Positions 1-7,346 of a DNA stretch of 64,000 nt are shown piece after piece. A model generated the notes under the pieces. That model worked only from the letters and a program-made list of their open reading frames with translations, ran no database searches and was not told the DNA's origin. The DNA comes from an uncultured Devosia sp. (GTDB lineage Bacteria > Pseudomonadota > Alphaproteobacteria > Rhizobiales > Devosiaceae), in NCBI RefSeq assembly GCF_946479885.1, contig NZ_CAMLHM010000001.1, positions 330,545-394,544 on the forward strand, written 5' to 3'. The translations under genes were made by a program, and so were the position numbers. Within the stretch, counting starts at the first letter, position 1; the number at the start of each line of letters is the position of its first letter.

Positions 1-212
1 CCGCCCACGCCGGCACCGATCAGGGCGCCAACGCGCGGATCGCCGCCAACAGCGGCACCGACCAGGGCGCCAGCAACCGCGCCACCGCCAACGCCGATCA
101 GCGCACCGCCAGTGGTGTTCGAAATCTGGCTCTGGCCGGTATAGGGATTGGTGGTGGTGCAGGCGGTGAGCGCCAGGGTCGCGACAAGCGCGACCAGAAT
201 CTTCGACTTCAT
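1..212 (-). CDS. Glycine-zipper lipoprotein, C-terminus cut by window edge
   Basis: The reading frame starts at the ATG complementary to 210-212 and runs off the left edge. About 70 residues are visible. A short Lys-rich start and hydrophobic stretch lead to the lipobox LTAC at residues 15-18, so it is predicted to be lipidated and exported. After a Thr/Asn-rich linker come repeated Gly/Ala-rich segments (GGALIGVGGGAVAGALVG), a glycine-zipper pattern. This arrangement is common in outer-membrane lipoproteins, including YiaD/OmpA-type proteins that carry a C-terminal peptidoglycan-binding domain. That domain would lie outside the window, so the full family is unknown. Confidence 0.8.
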   Translation of the reverse strand, partial: MKSKILVALVATLALTACTTTNPYTGQSQISNTTGGALIGVGGGAVAGALVGAAVGGDPRVGALIGAGVG

Positions 213-312
213 AGATTGTCCCCCTGAAGGATCATGAACAGTGGCCGGTTGGTGACCACTGAATAAGGCAGGATGGTGGTGAAGCAAAGGGGATGAACGG
301 CGAATGAACGGC

Positions 313-1083
313 TCAGGTGTTCGCCCAGCCACCATCGACGAGGAACTGTTGCGCCGAAATCATGGCGCTATCGTCTGCCGCGAGGAACAGGGCCATGCGC
401 GCCACGTCATCGGGATAGACGTGGCCTGCCAGCGCCTGCTGCGCCTCGATGCCCGCCATGGTGGTCTCAGTATACCACAGCTCGATCTGGCGGGGGGTGA
501 TGGTGGCGCCGGGGCTCAAGGTGTTGACGCGGATACCCGACTTACCCAATTCGCGCGCCATGGACCGGGTCAGGCCATGAGCGGCGGCCTTGGCGGTTTC
601 GTAGAGCGGCAATTGCGGCGTCATGATCATCCAGCTGATCGAACTCAGGTTGATGATCGAACCGCGTCCGGCTTTGACCATGCCGGGCGCCACGGCCTGC
701 ATGGCAAAGAATGCGTGCTTGAGATTGACCGCCATGCGCTCGTCCCAATAGGCGGGCGTGACCTCGCTCCAGCTGTGGCGCTGATCGTGCGCGGCATTGT
801 TGACCAGCACCAGGGCGTCGCCATGCGCGCTGGCGAAGCCAGCGATGGCGGCGCGATAGGCCTCGATGTCGGTCACGTCGCAAGGGGTGAAGCGCACGGC
901 GTGGCCGGCTTCGGTCAGCTCGGCCGCGAGTTTTTCACCCGCCGCGACGGCGATATCGACGAAGCCCACCCGGCTGCCCTGCGCCGCGAACTGGCGCACC
1001 ATGCTTTCGCCGATGCCGGAGGCGCCGCCGGAAATGATGACCGGCTTATCGGCGAGGCTGGGATAGCGGGCGAACTGGGTCAT
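313..1083 (-). CDS. SDR family NAD(P)-dependent oxidoreductase
   Basis: A 256-residue classical short-chain dehydrogenase/reductase, probably cytosolic. The N-terminus carries the nucleotide-binding pattern SGGASGIGES. The NNAAHD segment matches the NNAG structural motif, and YETAK supplies the catalytic Tyr-x-x-x-Lys after a SSIS serine stretch. The C-terminus ends VDGGWANT, typical of sugar and polyol dehydrogenases in this superfamily, but the substrate cannot be read from sequence. I chose the ATG at 1083 because homologous SDRs start close to the Rossmann fold; an upstream start would add about 20 unlikely residues. A perfect palindrome lies 66 bp upstream and suggests control by a dimeric repressor. 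Confidence 0.88.
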   Translation of the reverse strand: MTQFARYPSLADKPVIISGGASGIGESMVRQFAAQGSRVGFVDIAVAAGEKLAAELTEAGHAVRFTPCDVTDIEAYRAAIAGFASAHGDALVLVNNAAHDQRHSWSEVTPAYWDERMAVNLKHAFFAMQAVAPGMVKAGRGSIINLSSISWMIMTPQLPLYETAKAAAHGLTRSMARELGKSGIRVNTLSPGATITPRQIELWYTETTMAGIEAQQALAGHVYPDDVARMALFLAADDSAMISAQQFLVDGGWANT

Positions 1084-1148
1084 GGCGGGCAATCCGAAAG
1101 AACTGATCGCCATGCAGATATCGTCCCTGATGGCCCCGCGCAAGTGTC

Positions 1149-1170
1149 ATTTGAGGTACGTACCTCAAAT
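1149..1170. promoter_or_regulatory. Perfect 22-bp palindrome, candidate operator
   Basis: The 22 bases are perfectly self-complementary. The right half begins TACCTCAAAT and mirrors ATTTGAGGTA, with central ACGT. The site lies between the SDR start (1083) and the end of the next minus-strand gene (1241), where the SDR promoter should be. A perfect dyad of this length is typical of an operator for a dimeric regulator such as GntR, LacI or TetR. The cognate regulator is not identifiable here. Confidence 0.6.
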
Positions 1171-1240
1171 TCTGGAGAGGGCTCAATCTGCGTCCGAGCT
1201 GGCTTGCAGGACGGCCTAACCGTCATCACGCATGTCGCCC

Positions 1241-2560
1241 CTAAAGCTCGTCCGCCTGGGTCATCTTGCGCGGCGTGACCTCGCGGCGCTCCATCTGCTC
1301 GAGCAGCGCTTCGACCTTGCCGATATTGGCCAAGTGCCGTTGTTCCATCGAGAAGTTGAGCGTCACATATTCGCGGCCCGGACAGAAGGTCACGATATTG
1401 GTCGCCGAGTGCCAGGCGCCGCAATAGATGGGCTCGACCATGCCATGGGTCATTGGACCATAGGTGCGGTGCGGCGGCACCAGGGTCAGCACCACATGGA
1501 TGCCGCCGTTGAAGCGCCAGAAGCGCTTGCCCGGCAGGAAGGGCAGCACGCGGTTGATGCCGCGCAAAGCCTTGAACATGGCGTTCATCATCACCTGGAA
1601 CTTGGTGATGTCCTTCTGCTCGATGGCAGCAACCGTGTCATCGACGGCGCGGACATAATCGACGAAATCTTCGATGACGGCGAACTTGGCCTCGAGGGCG
1701 CGGACGCGGAAGAAGTCGTCGTCGGCATCGTTCCGCTTCGTATCGAGCATGGTGTAGGCCGCGCCAATCACCTTCTTGCTCATGGTCTTTTCTTCACCCT
1801 CGCCGTTGAGGGCGTGCGTGACCAGAGCGAAGAGCAGCGAGCGCTGGCGGACACCGAGCTTGTTGGCGAGCAGCCGCAGGCGGTGGCGCTTGAGCGCCAG
1901 TGTCTTGAAGCCCCAGGGCTGTTCCGGCGGCGCCAGCAGGTTGGCCAGCACAATATAGGTCAGGGCGGTGAGTCCGCCATTGAGCACGCCCTTGAGCCGC
2001 GCACCGAAGCCAAGCTTGTTGGACTTGTCGGACATGGTGCCATGGCTTGCCGACTGTGAACGCGTCAGCAGGGCCGAGTCCGACCCTTCAAGCAGGGCAT
2101 GGCTGGAGCGGACCTGGATGACCGAAGCGCGCCCCTGCGCATCCGGGCCATCCCGGCGCACGACGGCCATCACGCGGAACAGGGGCAGGTCTGGGGTGGC
2201 GAAGATGTCGGTCGACTTGCCAAGCCATTTGTCCGGATAGCCATCAAGGTCATCGACCAGCTCGACCGAGGTGATCGCGTCCAGGATGTGCTTGGGAAAG
2301 GGATGGCCCGGGCGGGCGCCGGTGAAGCCATGCGTCAGTTGCGGGGCCAGTGCCACCATTTCGGCGACCAGGTTGCCGAGGCCTTCCTGATCAAAGCTGG
2401 TGGTCGAAAAGGCGGTGAAAAAGACCGTGTCCCGCCCCTGGTAGAGAAACCACTGGAAATCGGTAAACAGTGCCTGTGGATTGTGGGTAACCGCCGCCTG
2501 AGCCAGATCCAGCGTCTCTGCATGCTGGCCGGCAAAACTCGAAGACGAAAAACTCTTCAC
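1241..2560 (-). CDS. Putative acyltransferase of the condensation/WS-DGAT type fold
   Basis: A 439-residue soluble protein of uncertain function. The segment HALLEG (residues 154-159) resembles the HHxxxDG active-site region of CoA-dependent acyltransferases (wax ester synthase/DGAT, condensation domains), but the first His is Ser and the Asp is Glu. The second half contains a run like the WS/DGAT C-terminal half, including TYGPMTHGMVEPIYCGAW. The start is GTG at 2560: an AGGGG Shine-Dalgarno lies upstream, and no in-frame ATG is equally well placed. It diverges from hemA across a 328-bp gap. A lipid acyltransferase is the best guess; the altered motif makes the activity doubtful. Confidence 0.5.
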   Translation of the reverse strand: MKSFSSSSFAGQHAETLDLAQAAVTHNPQALFTDFQWFLYQGRDTVFFTAFSTTSFDQEGLGNLVAEMVALAPQLTHGFTGARPGHPFPKHILDAITSVELVDDLDGYPDKWLGKSTDIFATPDLPLFRVMAVVRRDGPDAQGRASVIQVRSSHALLEGSDSALLTRSQSASHGTMSDKSNKLGFGARLKGVLNGGLTALTYIVLANLLAPPEQPWGFKTLALKRHRLRLLANKLGVRQRSLLFALVTHALNGEGEEKTMSKKVIGAAYTMLDTKRNDADDDFFRVRALEAKFAVIEDFVDYVRAVDDTVAAIEQKDITKFQVMMNAMFKALRGINRVLPFLPGKRFWRFNGGIHVVLTLVPPHRTYGPMTHGMVEPIYCGAWHSATNIVTFCPGREYVTLNFSMEQRHLANIGKVEALLEQMERREVTPRKMTQADEL

Positions 2561-2565
2561 TGATA

Positions 2566-2592
2566 CTCACCCCTCGTGAGCCCATTCGGGCT
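2566..2592 (-). promoter_or_regulatory. Tandem leader hairpins around the ribosome-binding site
   Basis: Read on the minus strand, CTCAC-GAGGG-GTGAG forms a 5-bp hairpin whose loop is the Shine-Dalgarno of the acyltransferase-like gene. Beside it, AGCCC-ATTC-GGGCT forms a second 5-bp hairpin. On the plus strand that second hairpin is followed by a run of T, so it could also stop rightward transcription. Confidence 0.4.
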
Positions 2593-2794
2593 TTTTTGTG
2601 ATGGTAGTCTTAGAATAGCCTTGCTTCAACAGTTAGCCACACGGGGGTTAATATCGCGCTGATCACGAAGCGATGATCCCGATCGGGTGCTCACAGGCCC
2701 GATTGCCGCATTGGCAGGATGCGCGTGGCACTTTAGAATGACTCTCAACTCAGCCGTTGACGCCTCGTGCCGAAGCGGACCGGCGCGCGTCGAA

Positions 2795-2808
2795 TTGACC
2801 TATGTCAA
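2795..2808. promoter_or_regulatory. FNR/FixK-type box upstream of hemA
   Basis: TTGACCTATGTCAA is a perfect TTGAC-N4-GTCAA dyad and matches the TTGA-N6-TCAA pattern bound by FNR/FixK proteins. It is centred 87 bp before the hemA start. Control of hemA by FnrL or FixK2 under low oxygen is known in other alphaproteobacteria, so the site makes functional sense. Binding is inferred. Confidence 0.5.
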
Positions 2809-2888
2809 TGCCGTGCCGGGCGACCTAGTTATGGCTTGTTCACCAGCTCGGCCTTTGCCGCCGACGGTAGGGCAAAAAGGACGTTTCG

Positions 2889-4169
2889 ATGGACTATCGC
2901 GGCATATTCGAAGATGCGGTGGATACGCTGCGGGCGGAGAAACGCTACCGCGTCTTTGCCGATCTCGAACGCGTGGCCGGGCAGTTCCCCCGCGCCATTT
3001 ATCGCGACGAATCCGACAATATGCGCGACATCACCATCTGGTGTTCCAACGACTACCTGGGCATGGGTCAGCATCCCAAGGTGATCGGCGCCATGCAGGA
3101 AACTGCCGGGAAGCTGGGCGTCGGTTCGGGCGGCACGCGCAATATTTCGGGCACCAACCGCCCGCTGGTCGAGCTCGAGCGGTCGCTCGCGGACCTGCAC
3201 CGCAAGGAAGCCGCCCTCGTCTTCACCTCGGGCTTCGTGTCCAATGAAGCCTCGATCGCCACCATCGCGCGGCTGCTGCCCGATTGCGTGATCTTCTCGG
3301 ACCAGCTCAACCACGCCTCGATGATCCAGGGCGTGCGTCAGTCGGGCATGCAGAAGGTGATCTTCCGCCACAACGACGTGGCGCATCTGCGCGACCTGCT
3401 GGCGGCCACCGATCGCAAGCGGCCCAAGCTGATCTGCTTTGAGTCCGTCTATTCGATGGATGGTGACGTCGCCCCCATCCGCGAAATCTGCGACCTGGCC
3501 GAGGAATTCGGCGCGCTGACCTATATCGACGAAGTCCATGCGGTGGGCATGTATGGCGCCCGCGGCGGCGGCATTGCCGAGCGCGAAGGGGTGATGGACC
3601 GCATCGACATCATCGAAGGCACCCTGGCCAAGGGCTTCGGCACGATGGGCGGCTATATCGCGGCCAACAAGGCGATCGTGGATGCCGTGCGCTCCTACGC
3701 GCCCGAATTCATCTTCACCACCTCGCTGCCCCCTGCCCTCTGCGCGGCAGCCCGCGCCTCGATCGAGCATCTCAAGACCTCGACGCATGAGCGCATCATG
3801 CATCAGCGCCAGGCGCGCCTGACCAAGGCGATCCTCGCCGATGCCGGCCTGCCGGTGATGGAAACCGATACGCATATCGTGCCGCTGATCGTGGGCGATG
3901 CGCGGGCGGTCAAGGCGGCCAGCGACATGCTGCTGGACAAGCACAATATCTACATCCAGCCGATCAACTACCCGACCGTCCCCAAGGGGACCGAGCGCCT
4001 GCGCATCACGCCGACGCCGCTGCATACCGACGAGATGATCTTTGCACTGCGCCATGCGCTGGTGAGCGTGTGGACCAGTCTAGAGCTGCCGCGCGAAGCC
4101 GCCGACGCCAAGATAACCGCCAGCAAGCTGACCTCGGGCGACCTGACCCTGCCGACCATCGGCGGCTGA
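2889..4169 (+). CDS. hemA: 5-aminolevulinate synthase
   Basis: Condenses glycine with succinyl-CoA to 5-aminolevulinate, the first step of the C4 route to heme in alphaproteobacteria. The 426-residue length is normal. Landmarks of the PLP-dependent alpha-oxoamine synthase family are clear: [10 protein letters not shown] (51-60), the glycine-rich [12 protein letters not shown] (79-90), IDEVHAVG (213-220) with the PLP-contacting Asp and His, and [12 protein letters not shown] with catalytic Lys248. The C-terminal [11 protein letters not shown] motif is also present. A TTGAC-N4-GTCAA box lies upstream, suggesting oxygen-dependent control. The next gene, pcm, follows on the same strand. Confidence 0.97.
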   Translation: MDYRGIFEDAVDTLRAEKRYRVFADLERVAGQFPRAIYRDESDNMRDITIWCSNDYLGMGQHPKVIGAMQETAGKLGVGSGGTRNISGTNRPLVELERSLADLHRKEAALVFTSGFVSNEASIATIARLLPDCVIFSDQLNHASMIQGVRQSGMQKVIFRHNDVAHLRDLLAATDRKRPKLICFESVYSMDGDVAPIREICDLAEEFGALTYIDEVHAVGMYGARGGGIAEREGVMDRIDIIEGTLAKGFGTMGGYIAANKAIVDAVRSYAPEFIFTTSLPPALCAAARASIEHLKTSTHERIMHQRQARLTKAILADAGLPVMETDTHIVPLIVGDARAVKAASDMLLDKHNIYIQPINYPTVPKGTERLRITPTPLHTDEMIFALRHALVSVWTSLELPREAADAKITASKLTSGDLTLPTIGG

Positions 4170-4224
4170 TCGCTGCCGGCTAGCCGGCTCGATGATTTTG
4201 CACCGAGCGAATTCGGGGATCACC

Positions 4225-4878
4225 ATGCCCGATATGCGCGCCGCACGACACGACATGGTCGCGCTGATCGCCCGGCGCGGCGTGACCGACCAGCGCGTGC
4301 TGATGGCCATGGAAACCGTGCCGCGCGAGCTGTTCGTGCCTGAACCGCGCCGCGGTTTGGCCTATGCCGACGCTGCCGTGCCAATCGGGCAAGGGCAGAC
4401 CATCTCCCAGCCCTATGTCGTGGCGCTCATGGTCGCCGCCATCGCGCCCCGTCCAGGCGACAGAGTGCTCGAAATCGGCACCGGCTCCGGCTATGTCGCG
4501 GCGCTGCTCGGCGAGCTGACCGCGCGCGTCATGACCATCGAACGCCACCGCGACCTGGCGCGCAACGCGTCACGGCTGCTCAGGCAATTGGGACATGACA
4601 ATGTCTCGGTCATCACTGCCGACGGGACGAGCGGCTGGCCGGAGCTTGCGCCCTATGACGGGATTATTGTTTCGGCGTTTGGACCGGAGATTCCGCAGGT
4701 TCTGTTAGCGCAGCTAGTGATTGGCGGGCGGCTGGTGATGCCAGTTGGTCGTTCGCACGCTGCCCAGCAGTTGCTCCGCGTCACGCGCCGCGGCGAGGCC
4801 GACTTCGTCACCGAGGATCTGGGCGAGGTACAGTTCGTGCCGCTGATCGGGGCCAGGGGCTGGCCAGAGGGCTTTTAG
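4225..4878 (+). CDS. pcm: Protein-L-isoaspartate O-methyltransferase
   Basis: A SAM-dependent enzyme that methylates L-isoaspartyl residues in aged proteins to start their repair. The 217-residue product carries the family hallmarks: PRELFVP near the N-terminus, PIGQGQTISQPY as the substrate-binding loop, and VLEIGTGSGYVAALL as SAM motif I. The C-terminal LVMPVG and EVQFVPL runs also fit. The ATG at 4225 follows GGGGA at good spacing; an upstream ATG at 4192 lacks this. The stop overlaps the stop of the convergent metallophosphoesterase. Confidence 0.93.
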   Translation: MPDMRAARHDMVALIARRGVTDQRVLMAMETVPRELFVPEPRRGLAYADAAVPIGQGQTISQPYVVALMVAAIAPRPGDRVLEIGTGSGYVAALLGELTARVMTIERHRDLARNASRLLRQLGHDNVSVITADGTSGWPELAPYDGIIVSAFGPEIPQVLLAQLVIGGRLVMPVGRSHAAQQLLRVTRRGEADFVTEDLGEVQFVPLIGARGWPEGF

Positions 4879-5630
4879 GTTCGGCCACGATAGACGGCGG
4901 TACGAAGCTCGTTGGCGTAGTGGTCCAGGGCCGGCATCCCGCAGGCTTCGGCCGCAGCGATTTCGGACTCGATGTCGTAGGGAACGCGAGCGAAATGCAG
5001 CGACCAGGGGTGTTCGGACGCGGCGCCGAACCGGCCTTCGAGGACCGCGTAACATGCAACCGGAATGTCGAGGGGATTACCGACACTGCCGGCATTGAAG
5101 AGCGTGCGATGCTCGAAGTTCAGCGTGTAGGCGCCGTGGATGTCGCCGTAGCCCACGATGTCGGGTTCGAGTCCGAAGCCGGTGAACGCCGTGTTGCTGA
5201 ACATCGCGTGGTGGTCGGCGCGCGCCGCTGTTGCATGGACGCGGTGGTAGATGCCGACCTGGCTGGCGTGAAAGAGCCGCACCCGGCGGCCGCTCAGCAG
5301 GAAGTCATGGCTGCCAGGCAACGCCGCCAGATAGGCGAGCCGTTCGGGGCCGAGCTGACTGCGGTGCCATTGGAGAACTGGCTGCGCATCAGCCTCGCCT
5401 TGCGCGACCAGATGATCCCAATTGCCCTGTATGGTGATTTCGCAGACCTGCCGGCAGCGATCGACAACGGCCGCAGAGCGCGGCCCCTTGCCGACCAGAT
5501 CACCCAGGTTGAATATTCGGGTAATGCCCGACGAGGCGATATGCGACAGCACCGCTTCGAGCGCGGTCAGATTGCCATGAATATCGGAGAGAATGGCGAT
5601 GCGCTCGGCGATGGCCAGAGGCTGGGTCAT
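4875..5630 (-). CDS. Calcineurin-like metallophosphoesterase
   Basis: A 251-residue cytosolic metallophosphoesterase of the YfcE/MJ0936 type. All metal-binding motifs are visible in order: SDIHGN (D and H), GDLVGKGP (D), QGNWD (the GNHD equivalent with Trp for His), LFHAS (H), and GYGDIHGAY (GHTH equivalent with Asp in the second position). NAGSVGNP closes the domain as usual in this family. Such enzymes hydrolyse phosphodiesters or act as broad phosphatases, and the true substrate is unknown. It converges on pcm with stop codons overlapping as TTAG. Confidence 0.87.
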   Translation of the reverse strand: MTQPLAIAERIAILSDIHGNLTALEAVLSHIASSGITRIFNLGDLVGKGPRSAAVVDRCRQVCEITIQGNWDHLVAQGEADAQPVLQWHRSQLGPERLAYLAALPGSHDFLLSGRRVRLFHASQVGIYHRVHATAARADHHAMFSNTAFTGFGLEPDIVGYGDIHGAYTLNFEHRTLFNAGSVGNPLDIPVACYAVLEGRFGAASEHPWSLHFARVPYDIESEIAAAEACGMPALDHYANELRTAVYRGRT

Positions 5631-5746
5631 GGGCGCGTTCCGCTGTGGCAGGGCCCTCCGTAATAGCCAGCCAGACCAAGCTCACGCAACGGGGCGTGTT
5701 TACGCGGACTTTGCGTGTTCGCCGTCGCCACTCCAATCCCGACCTC

Positions 5747-5826
5747 ATCCCGGCTTTGAGCCGGGATTGTCTCATCCACGTTACGGCGGCGAGATTTCAG
5801 GATGGGCCCCGGCTCAAGGCCGGGGC
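5747..5826. repeat. Pair of intergenic hairpins
   Basis: Two strong hairpins lie in the 230-bp gap between the phosphoesterase start and the response-regulator end. The first is ATCCCGGCT-TTG-AGCCGGGAT at 5747-5767 and the second is GCCCCGGC-TCAAG-GCCGGGGC at 5806-5826. No T-run follows either. The style resembles dispersed palindromic intergenic units of alphaproteobacteria; they may end transcription of the flanking genes or protect mRNA ends. Confidence 0.55.
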
Positions 5827-5860
5827 GACATCGAGGGTGTGGCTATTGCGGATTGCCCGC

Positions 5861-6496
5861 TCAGCTCGTCAGCACGATGCGCATCAAGTCCGCGGTGTTG
5901 CGCGCCCCCAGTTTTTCCATGACGCGGGCCCGGTGGACCTCGATGGTGCGCGGGGAAATTCCCAGCTCTCGGCCGGCTTCCTTGTTGGATTGACCGTTGG
6001 TGATGAGCTGCAGCACTTCGCGTTCGCGCGGGGTGAGTTGGGCGAAGCCGCGGACTTCGATGGGTCGTCGCCCCCCTTGCATGGCGCCCAGATGCACATC
6101 GCGGCGCAACGCGTCGCGTACGCTGCCCAGCAGATGCTCGGTATCGATGGGCTTGGAGATGACGTCGGAGGCGCCCAGCTTCATCGCGGTCACCGCCGCC
6201 TCGAGCTGGGGCGTATCGGCCAGCATGAAGACCGGTGTCCCGGTTCGGGTGCCCTTGATGCGCCGCAGCAGCCCCAGGCCGCTTTCCTCACCCAGAAGCA
6301 GGTTGATCACGACAATATCGGGCCGCCGCCGCTCGATGGCTGCGGTGAAGTGAGCCGGTTCCAACGAGAATGTGGTCTGAAAGCCTTCAAGGCGAAACAG
6401 TACGCTCAAGGCTTCGCAGGTCGTGGGGTCCGTGTCCACGATGTGGATCAGCCGGTCGCGATTGAGGAAGGAATGATAGAAGATCTCGTCGCTCAT
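5861..6496 (-). CDS. FixJ/NarL-type response regulator with degenerate receiver
   Basis: A 211-residue two-domain protein. A C-terminal LuxR-type helix-turn-helix (about 150-211) has LTPREREVLQLI and the recognition region SPRTIEVHRARVMEKLG. The N-terminal receiver fold keeps Lys115 (SKPID), but the phospho-acceptor Asp is Asn65 (VVINLLLG). The second acidic-pocket residue is Thr22 (VDTDP), and the conserved Ser/Thr is Ala93 (FMLAD). Aspartyl phosphorylation is therefore unlikely, and it may act as a phosphorylation-independent regulator. The ATG at 6496 has GAGGG upstream. A dense set of inverted repeats precedes the gene. Confidence 0.85.
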   Translation of the reverse strand: MSDEIFYHSFLNRDRLIHIVDTDPTTCEALSVLFRLEGFQTTFSLEPAHFTAAIERRRPDIVVINLLLGEESGLGLLRRIKGTRTGTPVFMLADTPQLEAAVTAMKLGASDVISKPIDTEHLLGSVRDALRRDVHLGAMQGGRRPIEVRGFAQLTPREREVLQLITNGQSNKEAGRELGISPRTIEVHRARVMEKLGARNTADLMRIVLTS

Positions 6497-6656
6497 ATTG
6501 CCCTCTGCCCGGTGGCAAATTTCGCTTGCGCGCCTTTCTGGCGACAAGGCTTCGCCAGTCGCTGAGCTACTGCTGGCAACCGCGATACCGATGCCCCCCG
6601 GCGGATCGCAACGGTAATTTGCACTAGGTGTTCGTGCCGTCCGATATGGACAATAC

Positions 6657-6710
6657 GTAGGATGAACTACCTACACAATAGGCTTATTTACCTATTGTTG
6701 ATTTGTCAAC
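6657..6710. promoter_or_regulatory. Nested inverted repeats upstream of the orphan regulator
   Basis: Three dyads crowd into 54 bp: GTAGG-N8-CCTAC (6657-6674), ACAATAGG-N8-CCTATTGT (6675-6698) and GTTGA-TTTG-TCAAC (6697-6710). The region is AT-rich against a GC-rich background and sits 160-215 bp upstream of the response-regulator start and downstream of mscL. They could be operator sites, possibly autoregulatory, or partly a terminator for mscL. Confidence 0.4.
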
Positions 6711-6740
6711 GGACGTTCGTCCTAGAGCCGAAAATTGCCC

Positions 6741-7175
6741 TCAGCGCGGATTGGCGCGCAAGGCGTCGCGGATCTCGGTGAGCAGCACTTCTTCCTTGCT
6801 GGGTGCCGGTGTGGTGGCGACGGGCTCGGCCGCAGCCTGGCGCTTCATGCGGTTGATGCCCTTGACCACCAGGAACAGCACGAAGGCGATGATGGTGAAC
6901 TTGACCACCGCATTGATGAAGACGCCGATATTGAGCGTGGCAACACCAGCTTCCTTTGCTGCCGCTACAGATGGGACGGCAACGTCATTGGGGTTGGACA
7001 AGACGATGAAGAGATTGGAGAAATCGATACCACCGATGATCAGGCCGATGATCGGCATGAAGATGTCGTCGACAATGGAGGAGACGATGGCGCCGAAAGC
7101 GGCACCGATGATCACGCCGATGGCGAGATCGATCATGTTGCCCTTGATGGCAAAATCCCGGAATTCCTTGAACAT
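6741..7175 (-). CDS. mscL: Large-conductance mechanosensitive channel
   Basis: A 144-residue inner-membrane pentameric channel that opens under membrane tension and releases solutes during hypoosmotic shock. The N-terminus [20 protein letters not shown] and the pore-lining glycine-rich helix [19 protein letters not shown] are diagnostic. A periplasmic loop follows, then a second helix ([19 protein letters not shown]) and a charged cytoplasmic C-terminus ending in [14 protein letters not shown]. Length fits the family. The start is fixed by the conserved N-terminus, although the frame is open much further upstream. Confidence 0.97.
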   Translation of the reverse strand: MFKEFRDFAIKGNMIDLAIGVIIGAAFGAIVSSIVDDIFMPIIGLIIGGIDFSNLFIVLSNPNDVAVPSVAAAKEAGVATLNIGVFINAVVKFTIIAFVLFLVVKGINRMKRQAAAEPVATTPAPSKEEVLLTEIRDALRANPR

Positions 7176-7346
7176 GGTCGGCCAACCCCTCTTGCTGGTT
7201 TCCGTCGATTCAAGACGGCCGCAACCGCGGTAGCCGAGCATTGATGACTGCGCCGGCAAATGCAATGGGTCGAGAGTTGGTCTTGCACCGTTGCGATGGC
7301 GGGCCGATAGTCCCGGCGCGCCCGAAAGCCCAGGATCGCAAACCCG

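Larger units (their letters stand above)
2561..2888. other. Divergent intergenic region (acyltransferase / hemA)
   Basis: A 328-bp noncoding stretch between divergent genes. It contains two adjacent small hairpins in the leader of the minus-strand gene (2566-2592) and an FNR/FixK-like dyad (2795-2808) upstream of hemA. I see no convincing small gene in it. Confidence 0.7.

Noticed and set aside
2829..4055. Long open frame of 408 codons antisense to hemA
   Set aside because: His/Gly/Arg-rich shadow of a confidently identified gene in GC-rich DNA, with no motif or ribosome-binding site of its own.
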